DNA from: Devosia geojensis | GTDB lineage: Bacteria > Pseudomonadota > Alphaproteobacteria > Rhizobiales > Devosiaceae | Direction of reading: 5' to 3' | Length of the DNA: 64,000 nt | Assembly: GCF_000969415.1 (NCBI RefSeq) | Contig: NZ_JZEX01000192.1 | Location: forward strand, 16,251 to 80,250 | Shown: piece after piece, positions 41,093 to 50,356 of the stretch | How positions within the stretch are numbered: the stretch's first letter is position 1 | How the letters are laid out: each line of letters begins with the position of its first letter | Program-made: the position numbers and the translations under genes | Notes under the pieces: generated by a model | Seen by the model: the letters and a program-made list of their open reading frames with translations, nothing else | Databases searched by the model: none | Told to the model about the DNA's origin: nothing

Positions 41093-42007
41093 ATGTCCCC
41101 TGTCCGCGGAGTTTTCAGCGCCGCCGCAACGCCGCTCGATGCTAATCTCGAGCCCGATCACGCGGCGCTCGTCGCCCATTGCCGGCAACTGCTCGCCGAC
41201 GGCTGCCATGGCATCGCCATGCTCGGCTCGACCGGCGAGGCCAACTCGTTTTCGCTCGCCGAACGCATGGCGATGCTCGAGGCGGTGATTGCCGGTGGCG
41301 TGCCGGCCGATGCGCTGCTGCCGGGAACGGGACTCTGTGCCCTGCCCGAAACCATTGCCCTCACCCGCCACGCGCTCGGGCTCGGCATCACCACCGTGGT
41401 CATGCTGCCGCCCTTCTACTACAAGGGGGTGAGCGACCAGGGTCTGCTCGACGCCTACAGCCGGGTGATCGAGACGGTAGCCGACGAACGGCTGAAGGTC
41501 ATCCTCTACCATATCCCGCCGATCTCGCAGATTGCCTTGAGCCATGAGTTCATCGGCAAGCTCAGCGAGAAATTCCCGCGCACCATCGCAGGGATCAAGG
41601 ATTCGGGCGGGCAGCTCGACAACATGGTCGCCATGGCCAGGACGTTCCCGCAGCTCTCGATCCTTGCCGGCGCCGATCCGCTGCTCCTGCCGCTCTTGAA
41701 AGAAGGCGGCGGGGGCTGCATCACTGCGACCTCGAACCTCGCGGCCAAGCAGCTGCGCACCGTCTTCGACAAGCATGCCGATGCGGGAGAGGCGAGCGTG
41801 GTCGAGGCGGCGCAGGCGCGGATCGTCGCGCTGCGCGAAGCCAGCAACAGCTTTGCCCAGATTCCGACGATCAAGGCGATGATCGCCCGCCGCTACGGCG
41901 CTCCCAATTGGACCAATGTGCGCCCGCCGCTCGTACGGCTGACGCAGGAGCAGACGGACAAGCTCGCACCCGTTCTCAACCGGATCGACGCCGAGCAGCC
42001 GGAATGA
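41093..42007 (+). CDS. DapA-family lyase/dehydratase
   Basis: This 304-residue TIM-barrel enzyme forms a Schiff base at Lys169 (GIKDSGG), with the partner Tyr139 (YHIPP) and the substrate loop GSTGEANS. It belongs to the DHDPS/NAL superfamily. In this setting it is more likely a 2-keto-3-deoxy-acid aldolase or dehydratase that releases pyruvate than a lysine-pathway enzyme. The next gene overlaps its stop by four bases. Confidence 0.9.
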   Translation: MSPVRGVFSAAATPLDANLEPDHAALVAHCRQLLADGCHGIAMLGSTGEANSFSLAERMAMLEAVIAGGVPADALLPGTGLCALPETIALTRHALGLGITTVVMLPPFYYKGVSDQGLLDAYSRVIETVADERLKVILYHIPPISQIALSHEFIGKLSEKFPRTIAGIKDSGGQLDNMVAMARTFPQLSILAGADPLLLPLLKEGGGGCITATSNLAAKQLRTVFDKHADAGEASVVEAAQARIVALREASNSFAQIPTIKAMIARRYGAPNWTNVRPPLVRLTQEQTDKLAPVLNRIDAEQPE

Positions 42008-44103
42008 TCGCCATAGACGACCTGTTGAAGACCGGGCGCCGGGGCCTGCGCACGCGCCCAGGCACGCTGCTGCTCGGCCCTACCGGCGCGCGGCTCTGGG
42101 CGGATTTCCTCGAGGACAGGCCTGGCTTCAGCGGCGCCATCGACTTCATCCACAAGCTCAACATGCCGCTGCTTTTTTCCATCGAGCATGGCGTGACGGT
42201 CCCGCCATTGCCTTCGGAGGTCGAATGGCGGCCGAGCCACCTCAGTATGCGCAGCAGCATCGGCGCGCTGGAGCTCGAGGAGCGCAAATACGTCACCTGG
42301 GAAGATGAAGCGGTCTCGCTGCAGCGCTGGCACAATGGCGGGTCCACCCCCGTTGCCCTCCGCCTTTCTGTCGACGCGGAGTGGGTGAAGCGCGAGGGCG
42401 AGCGGGCGCGGGGCGAGCGGCTGATCGAGGCGCACGGCTTTTCGCTGCGCGTCGAGATCGGCGCCAGCCGGCCGGAGCTCTGGACGGGTCTGACGCTGGC
42501 GCCCGGGGAAACGCTGGAATTTGTCGTGGCCGCCGCCGTGGGCGCGGCCGAGAGCGACGGCTGGCCAGCGCTTTCGGGCAAGGTCGATGCCCTCATTGCC
42601 GAACCGTCGGCAAAGCTCCTCGCCAACCAGGCCGCCGCCTATCAGAGCTGGTTCGATGCCACGCCGCGCTTTTTGAGCAGCAGCCCGGTCCTCGACAAGC
42701 TCTATGCCTATCGCTGGTTCCTGATGCGCCACACCCTGGCGCGGCCGGGGCTGGCGCCGCTCGACGGCATGTTCTTCTACGAGGGTCGCTCGCACAAGAT
42801 GAGCAAGACCGCTTGGGATCCGGTCGGTTGGGAATTCAGCAAGCTCATTCCCTTGTCGAGCCCCATGCATCTTCTCGAGGCCCGCTGGCACCACGAAGAG
42901 GGGCTCGGCACCGATATCTTCGGGATCCTGGCGGACGCGCAGGGCGAGGACGGGCAGTTCCACAGCCGCACCCTCACCAAGCTCCTGCACCCCTATGCCA
43001 ATTTCATGGGCTGGGCGACCTACCAATACGCACTCGCGCAGGGCCTCAGCGGCCCAGTCAAGGACGCGCTGCCCGTTCTCAAGCGGCAGGTGCTGGGCGA
43101 GGCCGAGTTCCTGGCGACAGGCGGCGACAACCTGCCCATCCAGCAACGCCACCAGCTGACCGGCAAGGAATACCAGCCAAGCTACTGGTATTTCCACGAC
43201 TATCCCGACGACCCGTTCGATCCGGCGACCTATACGCCTCTCAAACGCGTCGACCGGGCTATATACCAGTATCTCAACGCACGGGGCGTCGCGGCCCTCT
43301 GCCGGCTGGCGGACGACCCGGAAGCGGGCAGGTTCGACGATCTAGCGGCAGCGATCGCCAGGGATGTACTCACCAAGCAGTGGGACGGCGAGACCGGGTT
43401 CTTCTATGACCTGCACCACCAGACCGACGCCAAGGCCATGGTGCGCAACATCGTCGGCTTCTATCCCTATTGGGCGGGCATCACCAGCAAGGAGCATCTG
43501 GCCGGCATGCTCGCCGCCCTCGGGCCGGCTCATTTCGACACGCCCCATCCCCTGCCCTCCGTATCGCCGGAATGCCCTGTCTTCCAGTCCGGCGGGAGCT
43601 GGAAGGGCCAGTTCTTCAAGGGGCGGAACGGGTGCATGTGGGACGGACCGACCTGGCCCTACACAAACAGCGTCGTCATCGATGCCATCGGAAAGATCAG
43701 TCGCGCCGATAACCATGAGGAAGACGTTCTCTTTGCGCATTTCTTCTGGAAATACGCCCTGATGCACTTCCACCAGCGCGACGGAGAGACGCCCTATCTC
43801 GTCGAGCATTACAACAGCCTTTCCGGCGAGCCCATCAGCGACGAGCCGGACTACAACCACTCCTATTTCATCGACCTCGTCATCCGCCATGTGGCCGGGC
43901 TCGATGTAGCCGATGACGGTGCGATCACTGTCGACCCGCTCGACGTCGGCCTCTCCAACTTCGCGCTCGAGAACGTGCGGCTACGCGGGCATAGCGTGTC
44001 GGTCCGGTTCGGTGCGGAAGAGGGCCTTACCCTCTACGTCGATGGGCAAGCCGTCGCGCATCAGCGCGAACCGGGCGCGATGAGCTACAAGCTCCCCGGC
44101 TAG
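42004..44103 (+). CDS. MGH1-like glycoside hydrolase ((alpha/alpha)6 barrel)
   Basis: This 699-residue protein has an N-terminal beta region (about 1-220) and a C-terminal (alpha/alpha)6 barrel with MSKTAWDPVGWEF, YQPSYWYFHDYP, MWDGPTWPYTNS and PDYNHSYFIDL. That arrangement fits the mannosylglycerate-hydrolase-like family related to GH63. No signal peptide is present, so it cleaves an imported glycoside in the cytoplasm. ATG 42004 overlaps the lyase stop; a longer frame upstream lies inside that gene. It is the last gene of the operon. Confidence 0.85.
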   Translation: MIAIDDLLKTGRRGLRTRPGTLLLGPTGARLWADFLEDRPGFSGAIDFIHKLNMPLLFSIEHGVTVPPLPSEVEWRPSHLSMRSSIGALELEERKYVTWEDEAVSLQRWHNGGSTPVALRLSVDAEWVKREGERARGERLIEAHGFSLRVEIGASRPELWTGLTLAPGETLEFVVAAAVGAAESDGWPALSGKVDALIAEPSAKLLANQAAAYQSWFDATPRFLSSSPVLDKLYAYRWFLMRHTLARPGLAPLDGMFFYEGRSHKMSKTAWDPVGWEFSKLIPLSSPMHLLEARWHHEEGLGTDIFGILADAQGEDGQFHSRTLTKLLHPYANFMGWATYQYALAQGLSGPVKDALPVLKRQVLGEAEFLATGGDNLPIQQRHQLTGKEYQPSYWYFHDYPDDPFDPATYTPLKRVDRAIYQYLNARGVAALCRLADDPEAGRFDDLAAAIARDVLTKQWDGETGFFYDLHHQTDAKAMVRNIVGFYPYWAGITSKEHLAGMLAALGPAHFDTPHPLPSVSPECPVFQSGGSWKGQFFKGRNGCMWDGPTWPYTNSVVIDAIGKISRADNHEEDVLFAHFFWKYALMHFHQRDGETPYLVEHYNSLSGEPISDEPDYNHSYFIDLVIRHVAGLDVADDGAITVDPLDVGLSNFALENVRLRGHSVSVRFGAEEGLTLYVDGQAVAHQREPGAMSYKLPG

Positions 44104-44674
44104 CCGCCCGGTCTACGCTCAAGGCCGAGATAGCGTGCGGTATCCGGATCGATCGGAATGCTCATCCGCGCCCGACGGTCGCTTTTGGCGCTTTTCGACG
44201 GCATGCGGGTCGAGCGTCGGCTCGTCCCAGCATCGCAGCCACACCGACCGGAAGCGGCGTGCGAGAGTGTCGACGTTCTACCCCGACTAGAGTGGCTCTC
44301 GTTAACCGTGCTGGTTATTGCCGGATCGAAAGTCGGACGCAAAACTCGGTATTCCACTGATGACATTTGCAACACCCAAGGTCATCGTCCGTGTCAGCTT
44401 TCCTGAAAATCCGTCACAAACCGGATCGTCTCCTTCCCACCCCATTTCGGACGTGCCGGCGACCAGAGGAGTGGACCGCTTCGGGTGTTGGCCACGGCTG
44501 CTTGAACGGCAGGAATGGGGCGCAATGCAGATGATGGCTTGGCTCTCCAGCTTCATGACGAGGTCGACAGAATTCGGCACCAGGCGCCTCTGTCGACGGT
44601 GAACCGTTCACTCGCGCCGACCTTGTTCAGTTCCCTTGCGATCTGACCTGGATGTCGTTTATGGTCTGCGCAAT
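44104..44674. other. Gene-free junction inside the island
   Basis: These 571 bases separate the catabolic module from the thiamine operon. GC is visibly lower than in the flanks, and short overlapping open frames on both strands lack gene character. The end (44636-44665) holds a likely promoter for the riboswitch: TTGCGA, 18-base spacer, TATGGT. It may be a scar of the joining of two cargo blocks. Confidence 0.5.
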
Positions 44675-44766
44675 CCACAGGGGTGCTCCGTACGGTCGGG
44701 GCTGAGATGAGGGCGGCAAGCCTTCGGACCCTAAAGCTGATCTGGGTAATACCAGCGGAGCGAGGC
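44675..44766 (+). ncRNA. TPP riboswitch (THI element)
   Basis: The conserved THI core is present in order: AGGGGTGCTC, then GGCTGAGATGAGG, then GACCCT, then GCTGATCTGGGTAATACCAGCGGAG. CTGAGA and the GGTAATACC bulge are the residues that bind thiamine diphosphate. The 3' strand GGAGCGAGG serves as the ribosome site eight bases before the ykoF ATG, so ligand binding should hide it and block translation. A hairpin-free link to the ATG argues against control by termination. Confidence 0.95.
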
Positions 44767-44771
44767 GGTCC

Positions 44772-45380
44772 ATGTTTTCCGGCGCACAGATTTCTCTTTA
44801 TCCTATGACCGGCGATTTCGTCGGAGTGATCATGAGCTCGTTTGGAGCGCTTGATCCGTATCGCGAAAGTTTGCGCATCGAAACCGACGATATTTCCACG
44901 CTGCTGGTCGGACCGCCCGAAGTGCTGTTTCCAGCTCTGCGCGACCTGTTTACGACCGCGTCACGCACCGGCGTCCACTGTGTGCTCTCGGCCGCGATCT
45001 CGCGCGGCTGTCCGGGCGAGCCGGATGATGCTATCTGCCAGTCGAAGCACTTCGCCGGATCGATGCCGCCCCTGGCGGAACGGCAGGCTTTCGCCATTGC
45101 CGCGGTCAAGGAAGCGCCCGAGACGGATGTGTTCTCCGTGGCGCAGTTCTCGCTCTATGTCATGGGCGAGCACCGGCACATGGATGAGATATATGGCTGC
45201 GTCGAGTTCTTGAAGGCCTCAGGCACTTTCGAAAAATCGAAGCATTTCGCCACCAAGCTCAGCGGCAACACCGGAACGCTTTTCGCTACGCTCGAACAGG
45301 CGTTCTGCCGCTTCGGACCACCCGAAGGGCACGTCACCATCGATTTGACCGTATCGGCCAACAGCCCCAGCCCTCGCTGA
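44772..45380 (+). CDS. ykoF: YkoF-like thiamine/HMP-binding protein
   Basis: This 202-residue protein has two tandem ferredoxin-like halves. Both start with the same pattern (GAQISLYPMTGDFVGVI at the N terminus; AQFSLYVMGEHRHMDEI near residue 121), as in B. subtilis YkoF, which binds thiamine and hydroxymethylpyrimidine. It lies directly behind a TPP riboswitch and before an ABC importer, matching the known YkoF context. It is cytoplasmic. Confidence 0.9.
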   Translation: MFSGAQISLYPMTGDFVGVIMSSFGALDPYRESLRIETDDISTLLVGPPEVLFPALRDLFTTASRTGVHCVLSAAISRGCPGEPDDAICQSKHFAGSMPPLAERQAFAIAAVKEAPETDVFSVAQFSLYVMGEHRHMDEIYGCVEFLKASGTFEKSKHFATKLSGNTGTLFATLEQAFCRFGPPEGHVTIDLTVSANSPSPR

Positions 45381-45396
45381 ACACCGGAGCGTGGTC

Positions 45397-46194
45397 ATGC
45401 CGATCCGATCAGTCCCACAGCGCGGCATTGCGCGCCTCCTCGTCCATGCCTGGCCAGCAGTCCTGTCGGTCACGACCCTTGTCCTCGCATGGGAAGCCTA
45501 TGTGCAGCTTTCGGGCATTTCTCCTACGGCGCTGGCGGCGCCGTCGCGCGTGCTCGTTCAGGGGTTCGAGCAACGCCACGCTTTGGCCAGCCATACACTG
45601 GCGACGCTGCAGGCAACGCTGCTAGGCTTTTCCTGCTCGTTGGGTGCCGCCTTTTTGTTTTCGCTCCTCCTGGACTTCTTCCGCCCGTTGCGCCGAGCAC
45701 TCTTTCCCGTCTTCATCATCACCCAAACCCTGCCACTGGTGGCGATCGCCCCGCTGGTCGTGCTCTGGTTCGGCTTCGGCCTCACGCCCAAGATCGTTCT
45801 GGTCGCGCTGGTAACGTTCTTTCCCATGCTGGTCGCACTGGTGCAGGGTTATGATTCAGCCGATCATGATATCGAGGCGCTTCTTGCCTCCATGGGAGCC
45901 TCGCGGCGGCGGATCTTTGTTGCAGCGCGCTTGCCATCAGCCCTGCCCTACTTCTTCGCCGGTCTCAGGATTTCGATCACCTATGCCGTTGTTGGGGCGA
46001 TCTTCGCCGAATATGCCGGCTCCGTCCGGGGCCTTGGCATCTACATCCTCAATGCCAAGAACAATTTCCGTCCCGACCTGGTTCTGGCTGCGGTGTTCGT
46101 CAGCGCGACGCTGACCCTCTGCCTTTTCGGCGCAACTATACTGCTGCAACGCGTCACCATGCCCTGGACTCGTCTGGTGGAGCGCAAGCCATGA
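45397..46194 (+). CDS. thiX: ABC permease for thiamine precursor (ThiX-like)
   Basis: This 265-residue inner-membrane permease of the SsuC/TauC type has about six membrane segments. The EAA loop is DIEALLASMGASRRRIFVAARLPSALP. ATG 45397 has a GGAG ribosome site seven bases away; the GTG two codons upstream does not. The substrate is inferred from the TPP riboswitch, YkoF and ThiY: probably hydroxymethylpyrimidine or formylaminopyrimidine. Confidence 0.9.
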   Translation: MPIRSVPQRGIARLLVHAWPAVLSVTTLVLAWEAYVQLSGISPTALAAPSRVLVQGFEQRHALASHTLATLQATLLGFSCSLGAAFLFSLLLDFFRPLRRALFPVFIITQTLPLVAIAPLVVLWFGFGLTPKIVLVALVTFFPMLVALVQGYDSADHDIEALLASMGASRRRIFVAARLPSALPYFFAGLRISITYAVVGAIFAEYAGSVRGLGIYILNAKNNFRPDLVLAAVFVSATLTLCLFGATILLQRVTMPWTRLVERKP

Positions 46195-46967
46195 GCCTTG
46201 CGCGCCTCGAACTCAAATCCGTGTCCAAGCGCTTCGGCGAACTCGAGGTGCTGGACGATATCAGCCTCTCGGTGAGCCGGGGCGAATTCGTCTCCATCCT
46301 GGGCCCCTCTGGCGCCGGCAAGTCCACCATACTGCAGCTGCTGACCGGTGCGCTCCGGCACGACCGCGGAGAGATCCTCTGCGACGGCGCGCCGCTTGAA
46401 AGCAACAGTCACCGCTTCGCCTTCATGCCGCAGCGCGATGCGCTGATGCCGTGGCGCCGCATCATCGACAATGCCACGCTTGGCCTTGAAGTGCAGGGCA
46501 TGACCCGTGCGGCAGCCCGTGAAAAGGTGCAGCCCCTGATTGCCGAATTCGGGCTGGCCGGCTTCGAGCGGCACTATCCGTCCCAACTGTCGGGCGGCAT
46601 GCGCCAGCGCGTCGCTTTGTTGCGCACGGTGGTACAGCAAAGGTCCATGCTGCTGCTCGACGAGCCGTTTGGCGCCCTCGATGCGCTGACCCGGGCAAGG
46701 ATGCAGCGCTGGCTCTCCGGCATGTGGACGCACCACAACTGGACAGTGCTGCTGATCACGCACGACGTGCGCGAAGCGGTGCTTCTCTCCGACCGCATTT
46801 ATGTGCTGTCGCCGCGCCCTGCCCGCATTCTGCGTCACTACGACATTTCGCTGTCACATCCGCGCCCCCCGGCAGGAGACCCGATGCTCTCCGCCATCGA
46901 AGCTGACATTCTGCAAACCCTGCTCACTCTCGAGGAACGACCATGCCGTACTTTCGTGCCGCTCTGA
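46191..46967 (+). CDS. thiZ: ABC ATPase for thiamine precursor (ThiZ-like)
   Basis: This 258-residue ATPase has Walker A GPSGAGKST near residue 43, Q-loop AFMPQRDALMPWR, signature [13 protein letters not shown] and Walker B SMLLLDEPFGALDAL. Its start overlaps the permease stop by four bases and its end overlaps thiY by 25 bases, indicating one coupled operon. Confidence 0.92.
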   Translation: MSLARLELKSVSKRFGELEVLDDISLSVSRGEFVSILGPSGAGKSTILQLLTGALRHDRGEILCDGAPLESNSHRFAFMPQRDALMPWRRIIDNATLGLEVQGMTRAAAREKVQPLIAEFGLAGFERHYPSQLSGGMRQRVALLRTVVQQRSMLLLDEPFGALDALTRARMQRWLSGMWTHHNWTVLLITHDVREAVLLSDRIYVLSPRPARILRHYDISLSHPRPPAGDPMLSAIEADILQTLLTLEERPCRTFVPL

Positions 46968-47944
46968 TCCTGTGCGCCGCCCTGATCTCCACCCCCGTTC
47001 TGGCGCAACCCGCGCCGGTGAGCGTCGCGCTCGACTGGACGCCGAACACCAATCATATCGGCCTCTTCGTCGCAGAGGCGAAGGGGTTCTACGAGGAGGC
47101 AGGGATCGAGGTCGAGATCCTTCCCTACACGGACACCTCGGCGGCAACGCTGGTCGCCAACGATGTCGCCGATTTCGGGGTCCTGGGCTCCGTCGGCCTA
47201 TTCACGCAACGCACTGCCGGCGCCGATCTCGTCGCTACATATGCGCTGGTTCAGACCGAAACGGGGCGGCTGGTGTTCAGTGCCGATCGCGACGATATCC
47301 GGACGCCTCGTGATCTGGACGGAAAGATGTATGCCGGGTTCGGCAGCGGCTGGGAAACGGCTCTGATCGGCACCATCATCGGGCATGATGGCGGCCTGGG
47401 TGAGTTCGAAACCGTGACCCTGGGGACCTCGGCCTATGAGGCGCTTGCCAATGGCACGGTCGATTTCACGCTCGAAGTCTATACCTGGGAAGGCATCAAG
47501 GCCGAGCGCGACGGTCCGGCCCAACGTGCCTTCCGCTATGCCGATTATGGCGTGCCCGACCAGCATACCAATTTCCTCGGAACCACCGGCGCCTATCTCG
47601 CCGAGCATCCCGAAACCGCTCGAGCCTTCATCTCCGCGAGCCGGCGCGGCTATGCGTACGCGGTGGCGCATCCGGACGAGGCCACGGACATCCTGGTCTC
47701 CGCCAATGCCGATTCCCTGCTCGACCGCGATTTCGTGCGCGCCTCACTCCAGGCGCTCATCGATGGTCATTATCTGCAGGCCGAGGACGGCACCATCGGC
47801 ACGATCGATCCAGGCAAGATGGAGGCGATGGGCAGCTTCCTTTTCGAGGCTGGCCTGCTCAAGGACGGCAACGGCGTGGCAGTTGAAGCAAAGCCGAACT
47901 TCACGACCTACTACTCCAACGACTACCTCGGCACCGCGCCATGA
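46943..47944 (+). CDS. thiY: Thiamine-precursor-binding protein (ThiY, NMT1/THI5-like)
   Basis: This 333-residue periplasmic protein has a signal peptide cut near VLAQP (about residue 22). The ThiY/THI5 hallmark LDWTPNTNHIGLFVAEAKGFY follows. Bacillus ThiY binds N-formyl-4-amino-5-aminomethyl-2-methylpyrimidine from decayed thiamine; the same or a related ligand is likely. Its stop overlaps the LLM gene by four bases. Confidence 0.92.
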   Translation: MPYFRAALILCAALISTPVLAQPAPVSVALDWTPNTNHIGLFVAEAKGFYEEAGIEVEILPYTDTSAATLVANDVADFGVLGSVGLFTQRTAGADLVATYALVQTETGRLVFSADRDDIRTPRDLDGKMYAGFGSGWETALIGTIIGHDGGLGEFETVTLGTSAYEALANGTVDFTLEVYTWEGIKAERDGPAQRAFRYADYGVPDQHTNFLGTTGAYLAEHPETARAFISASRRGYAYAVAHPDEATDILVSANADSLLDRDFVRASLQALIDGHYLQAEDGTIGTIDPGKMEAMGSFLFEAGLLKDGNGVAVEAKPNFTTYYSNDYLGTAP

Positions 47945-49188
47945 CCTACCGCCGCATGGGGCTTAATGCGGTGATCTTCGGACTCGGCAGTCACGAGGCC
48001 GGCTGGCGCATGCCCGAGAGCGATCCGCTGGCGTCGACCGACATCGATTACTGGATCGACATTGCGCAACGGGCGGAGGCCGGCGGCTTTGATGCTCTCT
48101 TTCTCGGGGACGTTCTGGCGCTGCAGCAAAGTGCGGACAGGCATCTGTCCGATGCCATGGATCCGCTGGTGATCCTGTCTGCGCTGGCTGCCGCTACCAA
48201 GCGGATCGGACTGATCGGCACAGCCTCCACCAGCTTCGATCATCCCTTTCATCTGGCACGGCGCTTCGCCTCGCTCGACCACATCAGCAGGGGGAGAGCG
48301 GGATGGAACGTCGTCACCTCGTCCAACGCGCTCGAGGCACAGAACTTCGGGCTGGATGCCATGCCCGAACATGACCAGCGCTATGTCAGAGCTGCAGATG
48401 TGGTCGAGGCGGCGTTGGCGCTTTGGGATTCCTGGGATGCCGACGCCCGAATCGTGGACAAGGAAGCCGGCCGCTATCTCGATCCGGGCAAGATCAGGGC
48501 AGTCAATCACCATGGCCCGTATGTGCGCACCCGCGGTCCGCTCAACGTCCCGCGCTCGCCCAAAGGCCGACCGCTTCTTGCGCAAGCCGGTTCCTCACAA
48601 GCAGGCAGAGATTTCGCGGCCCGCTACGCCGATCTGGTGTTCACCGTGCAGTCGAGCCTGCCTGAAGCGCAGGAATTCTATGCGGACATGAAGGCGCGTG
48701 CCGTGCGTCTGGGCCGGTCTCCAGACAGTCTCCACATCTATCCAGGCATCGTGCCGATCGTCGCTGCGACACGCGAGGACGCGGAGGCCCGCCTGGCGCA
48801 GATGAGCAGCTTCATCGTCATCGAGCATGTGCTGGCCAAGCTTTCCGAGTTTCTGGGAGCCGATCTCTCCGGCGCTGACCTCGACGCCCCACTGCCCGCC
48901 CATGTGGGAACGGGGGCGCCCAATCAGTCGAGCCAGGGCCGGGTTGCGGTACTTGTCAACATCGCTCGGCGCGAACAGCTGACCCTGCGTCAACTCCTCA
49001 TGCGCCTCGCTAGTGGGCGCGGCCACTTGCTTGCTGTCGGCACCGGATCAGACGTCGCCGCAACGATGCGGGAGTGGTTCGAAGCCGAAGCTGCTGACGG
49101 CTTCAACGTTATGGCTCCCGTGATGCCGCACGACCTGCAAAGCTTCATCGATTTCGTGATGCCGCATCTGTCTCCAGCCGCAATTTGA
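47941..49188 (+). CDS. LLM flavin-dependent monooxygenase (NtaA/SnaA/DszA type)
   Basis: This 415-residue TIM-barrel luciferase-like enzyme has GFDALFLGD, the FMN-site TASTSFDHPFHLARRFASLDHISRGRAGWNVVTS and the family motif AGSSQAGRDFAARYADLVFT. FMNH2-dependent relatives oxidise C-S, C-N or ring bonds. It lies in the TPP-controlled operon, with ATG 47941 overlapping thiY. The end after FIDFVMPHL seems to lack the usual tail (about 20-30 residues), hinting at a deletion at the 3' side. Oxidation of a thiamine breakdown product is my inference. Confidence 0.88.
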   Translation: MTYRRMGLNAVIFGLGSHEAGWRMPESDPLASTDIDYWIDIAQRAEAGGFDALFLGDVLALQQSADRHLSDAMDPLVILSALAAATKRIGLIGTASTSFDHPFHLARRFASLDHISRGRAGWNVVTSSNALEAQNFGLDAMPEHDQRYVRAADVVEAALALWDSWDADARIVDKEAGRYLDPGKIRAVNHHGPYVRTRGPLNVPRSPKGRPLLAQAGSSQAGRDFAARYADLVFTVQSSLPEAQEFYADMKARAVRLGRSPDSLHIYPGIVPIVAATREDAEARLAQMSSFIVIEHVLAKLSEFLGADLSGADLDAPLPAHVGTGAPNQSSQGRVAVLVNIARREQLTLRQLLMRLASGRGHLLAVGTGSDVAATMREWFEAEAADGFNVMAPVMPHDLQSFIDFVMPHLSPAAI

Positions 49189-49315
49189 AGTCGTGTTAGT
49201 CAAGCGAGGGAGAATGTCACAAGACCGGTTCGGGTATGCTCGATTGTAGTGCTCCTCAGATGGCAGCTTATGAGGAGGCAGTCGAAACGCACATCACGAC
49301 CGGAACGGGGGCGCT

Positions 49316-50356
49316 TTGCCGTCCGTCGTATCCGAGGTCATTCTGGACGTGGAGGGGCTCTGCGTCGACTATGGTCGGTTGCGGGCCGTCGACCTGGTGA
49401 ATTTGCAGGTGCGCAAGGGCGAGATCGTCTGCGTCGTCGGAGAAAGTGGTTCAGGCAAATCCACCCTCGCGGGTGCTGCCCTGCGCCTACGGAGGATCGC
49501 CGAGGGGAGCATCCGCTTCCACGGCCAGGACATCACCAAGCTCAAGGCTCGTCAACTCAACGAATATCGGAAAGCGGTGCAGGCGGTCTTCCAGGACCCG
49601 TTCGGCTCACTCAATCCGCGGCTGTCGATCTTCGATATTCTGTCGGAGCCGTGGGTGATCCAGGGCAGCGATTTCCCGAAGTCCGAATGGCGGGTACGCG
49701 CAGTCGATCTGCTCAAGCAGGTGGAGCTGCCTCCCTCCGACCTCGACCGCTATCCCACCGAGTTCTCGGGCGGACAGCGCCAGCGTATCGCCATCGCCAG
49801 GGCATTGGCGCTGCGATCGGAGTTGATCGTGTGCGACGAGGCGGTCTCTGCGCTGGACATGTCTGTGCAGCGGCAGATCGTAGACCTGTTGCGAGCTCTG
49901 CGGGCACGGACCGGTGTGGCGCTTCTGTTTATCACCCATGACCTCGGCTTGGTGCGCGACTTCGCCGATCGCGTGATCGTCATGAAGGATGGAAAAGTCG
50001 TCGAAGCCGGACCGACAGCGCAGGTCTTCGATGCCCCGCAACACCTCTACACGCGAATGCTGATGGCAGCCAGCCCGGCTCAGGATCCAGACATCCAGAG
50101 GCAACGCCGCGCCGCCTTCCACGAGCTTTCGATCAACGGCGAAAAGGAGGCAGCAAGGGCACCAGTCCGAATCCGATCTCCGGGTGACATACCTCCCTTG
50201 TCGCCCCGAGCCCAAGCCTCCCTCCAGGCTTGGGCACCCCTATTCCTCAGTGCCACACGTCGAGTAGGTGTAACCAGCGAGTTGCCACGCGCAGTGAGGA
50301 TTCTCGGAGGGGCTGGGGAATTTGTGAGTGTCCTCCATAGGCTAGTCAATCCCTGA
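49316..50356 (+). pseudogene. OppF/DppF-type ABC ATPase, probably truncated
   Basis: The first 280 or so residues form an Opp-type ATPase with Walker A GESGSGKST, Q-loop VFQDPFGSLNPR, signature FSGGQRQRIAIARAL and DEAVSALD. The start is a TTG with no good ribosome site. The last 65 residues (after GEKEAARAPV) look non-coding and include a strong stem-loop at 50210-50235. No permease or binding-protein partner is adjacent, so this is probably a decayed remnant of an opp operon at the island end. Confidence 0.7.
50210..50235. repeat. Perfect stem-loop in the 3' part of the OppF-like frame
   Basis: GCCCAAGCCT (50210-50219) and AGGCTTGGGC (50226-50235) form a 10-bp perfect stem around a six-base loop. 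A terminator-like hairpin inside a frame suggests the true coding end was upstream. Confidence 0.55.

Noticed and set aside
41093..42007. Lysine-pathway dapA
   Set aside because: Schiff-base residues are shared by the whole superfamily; the operon context is sugar catabolism, so a dapA symbol would mislead.
45397..47944. Sulfonate or nitrate importer (SsuABC/TauABC-like)
   Set aside because: The permease and ATPase look similar to that group, but the TPP riboswitch, YkoF and the ThiY hallmark point to a thiamine precursor.
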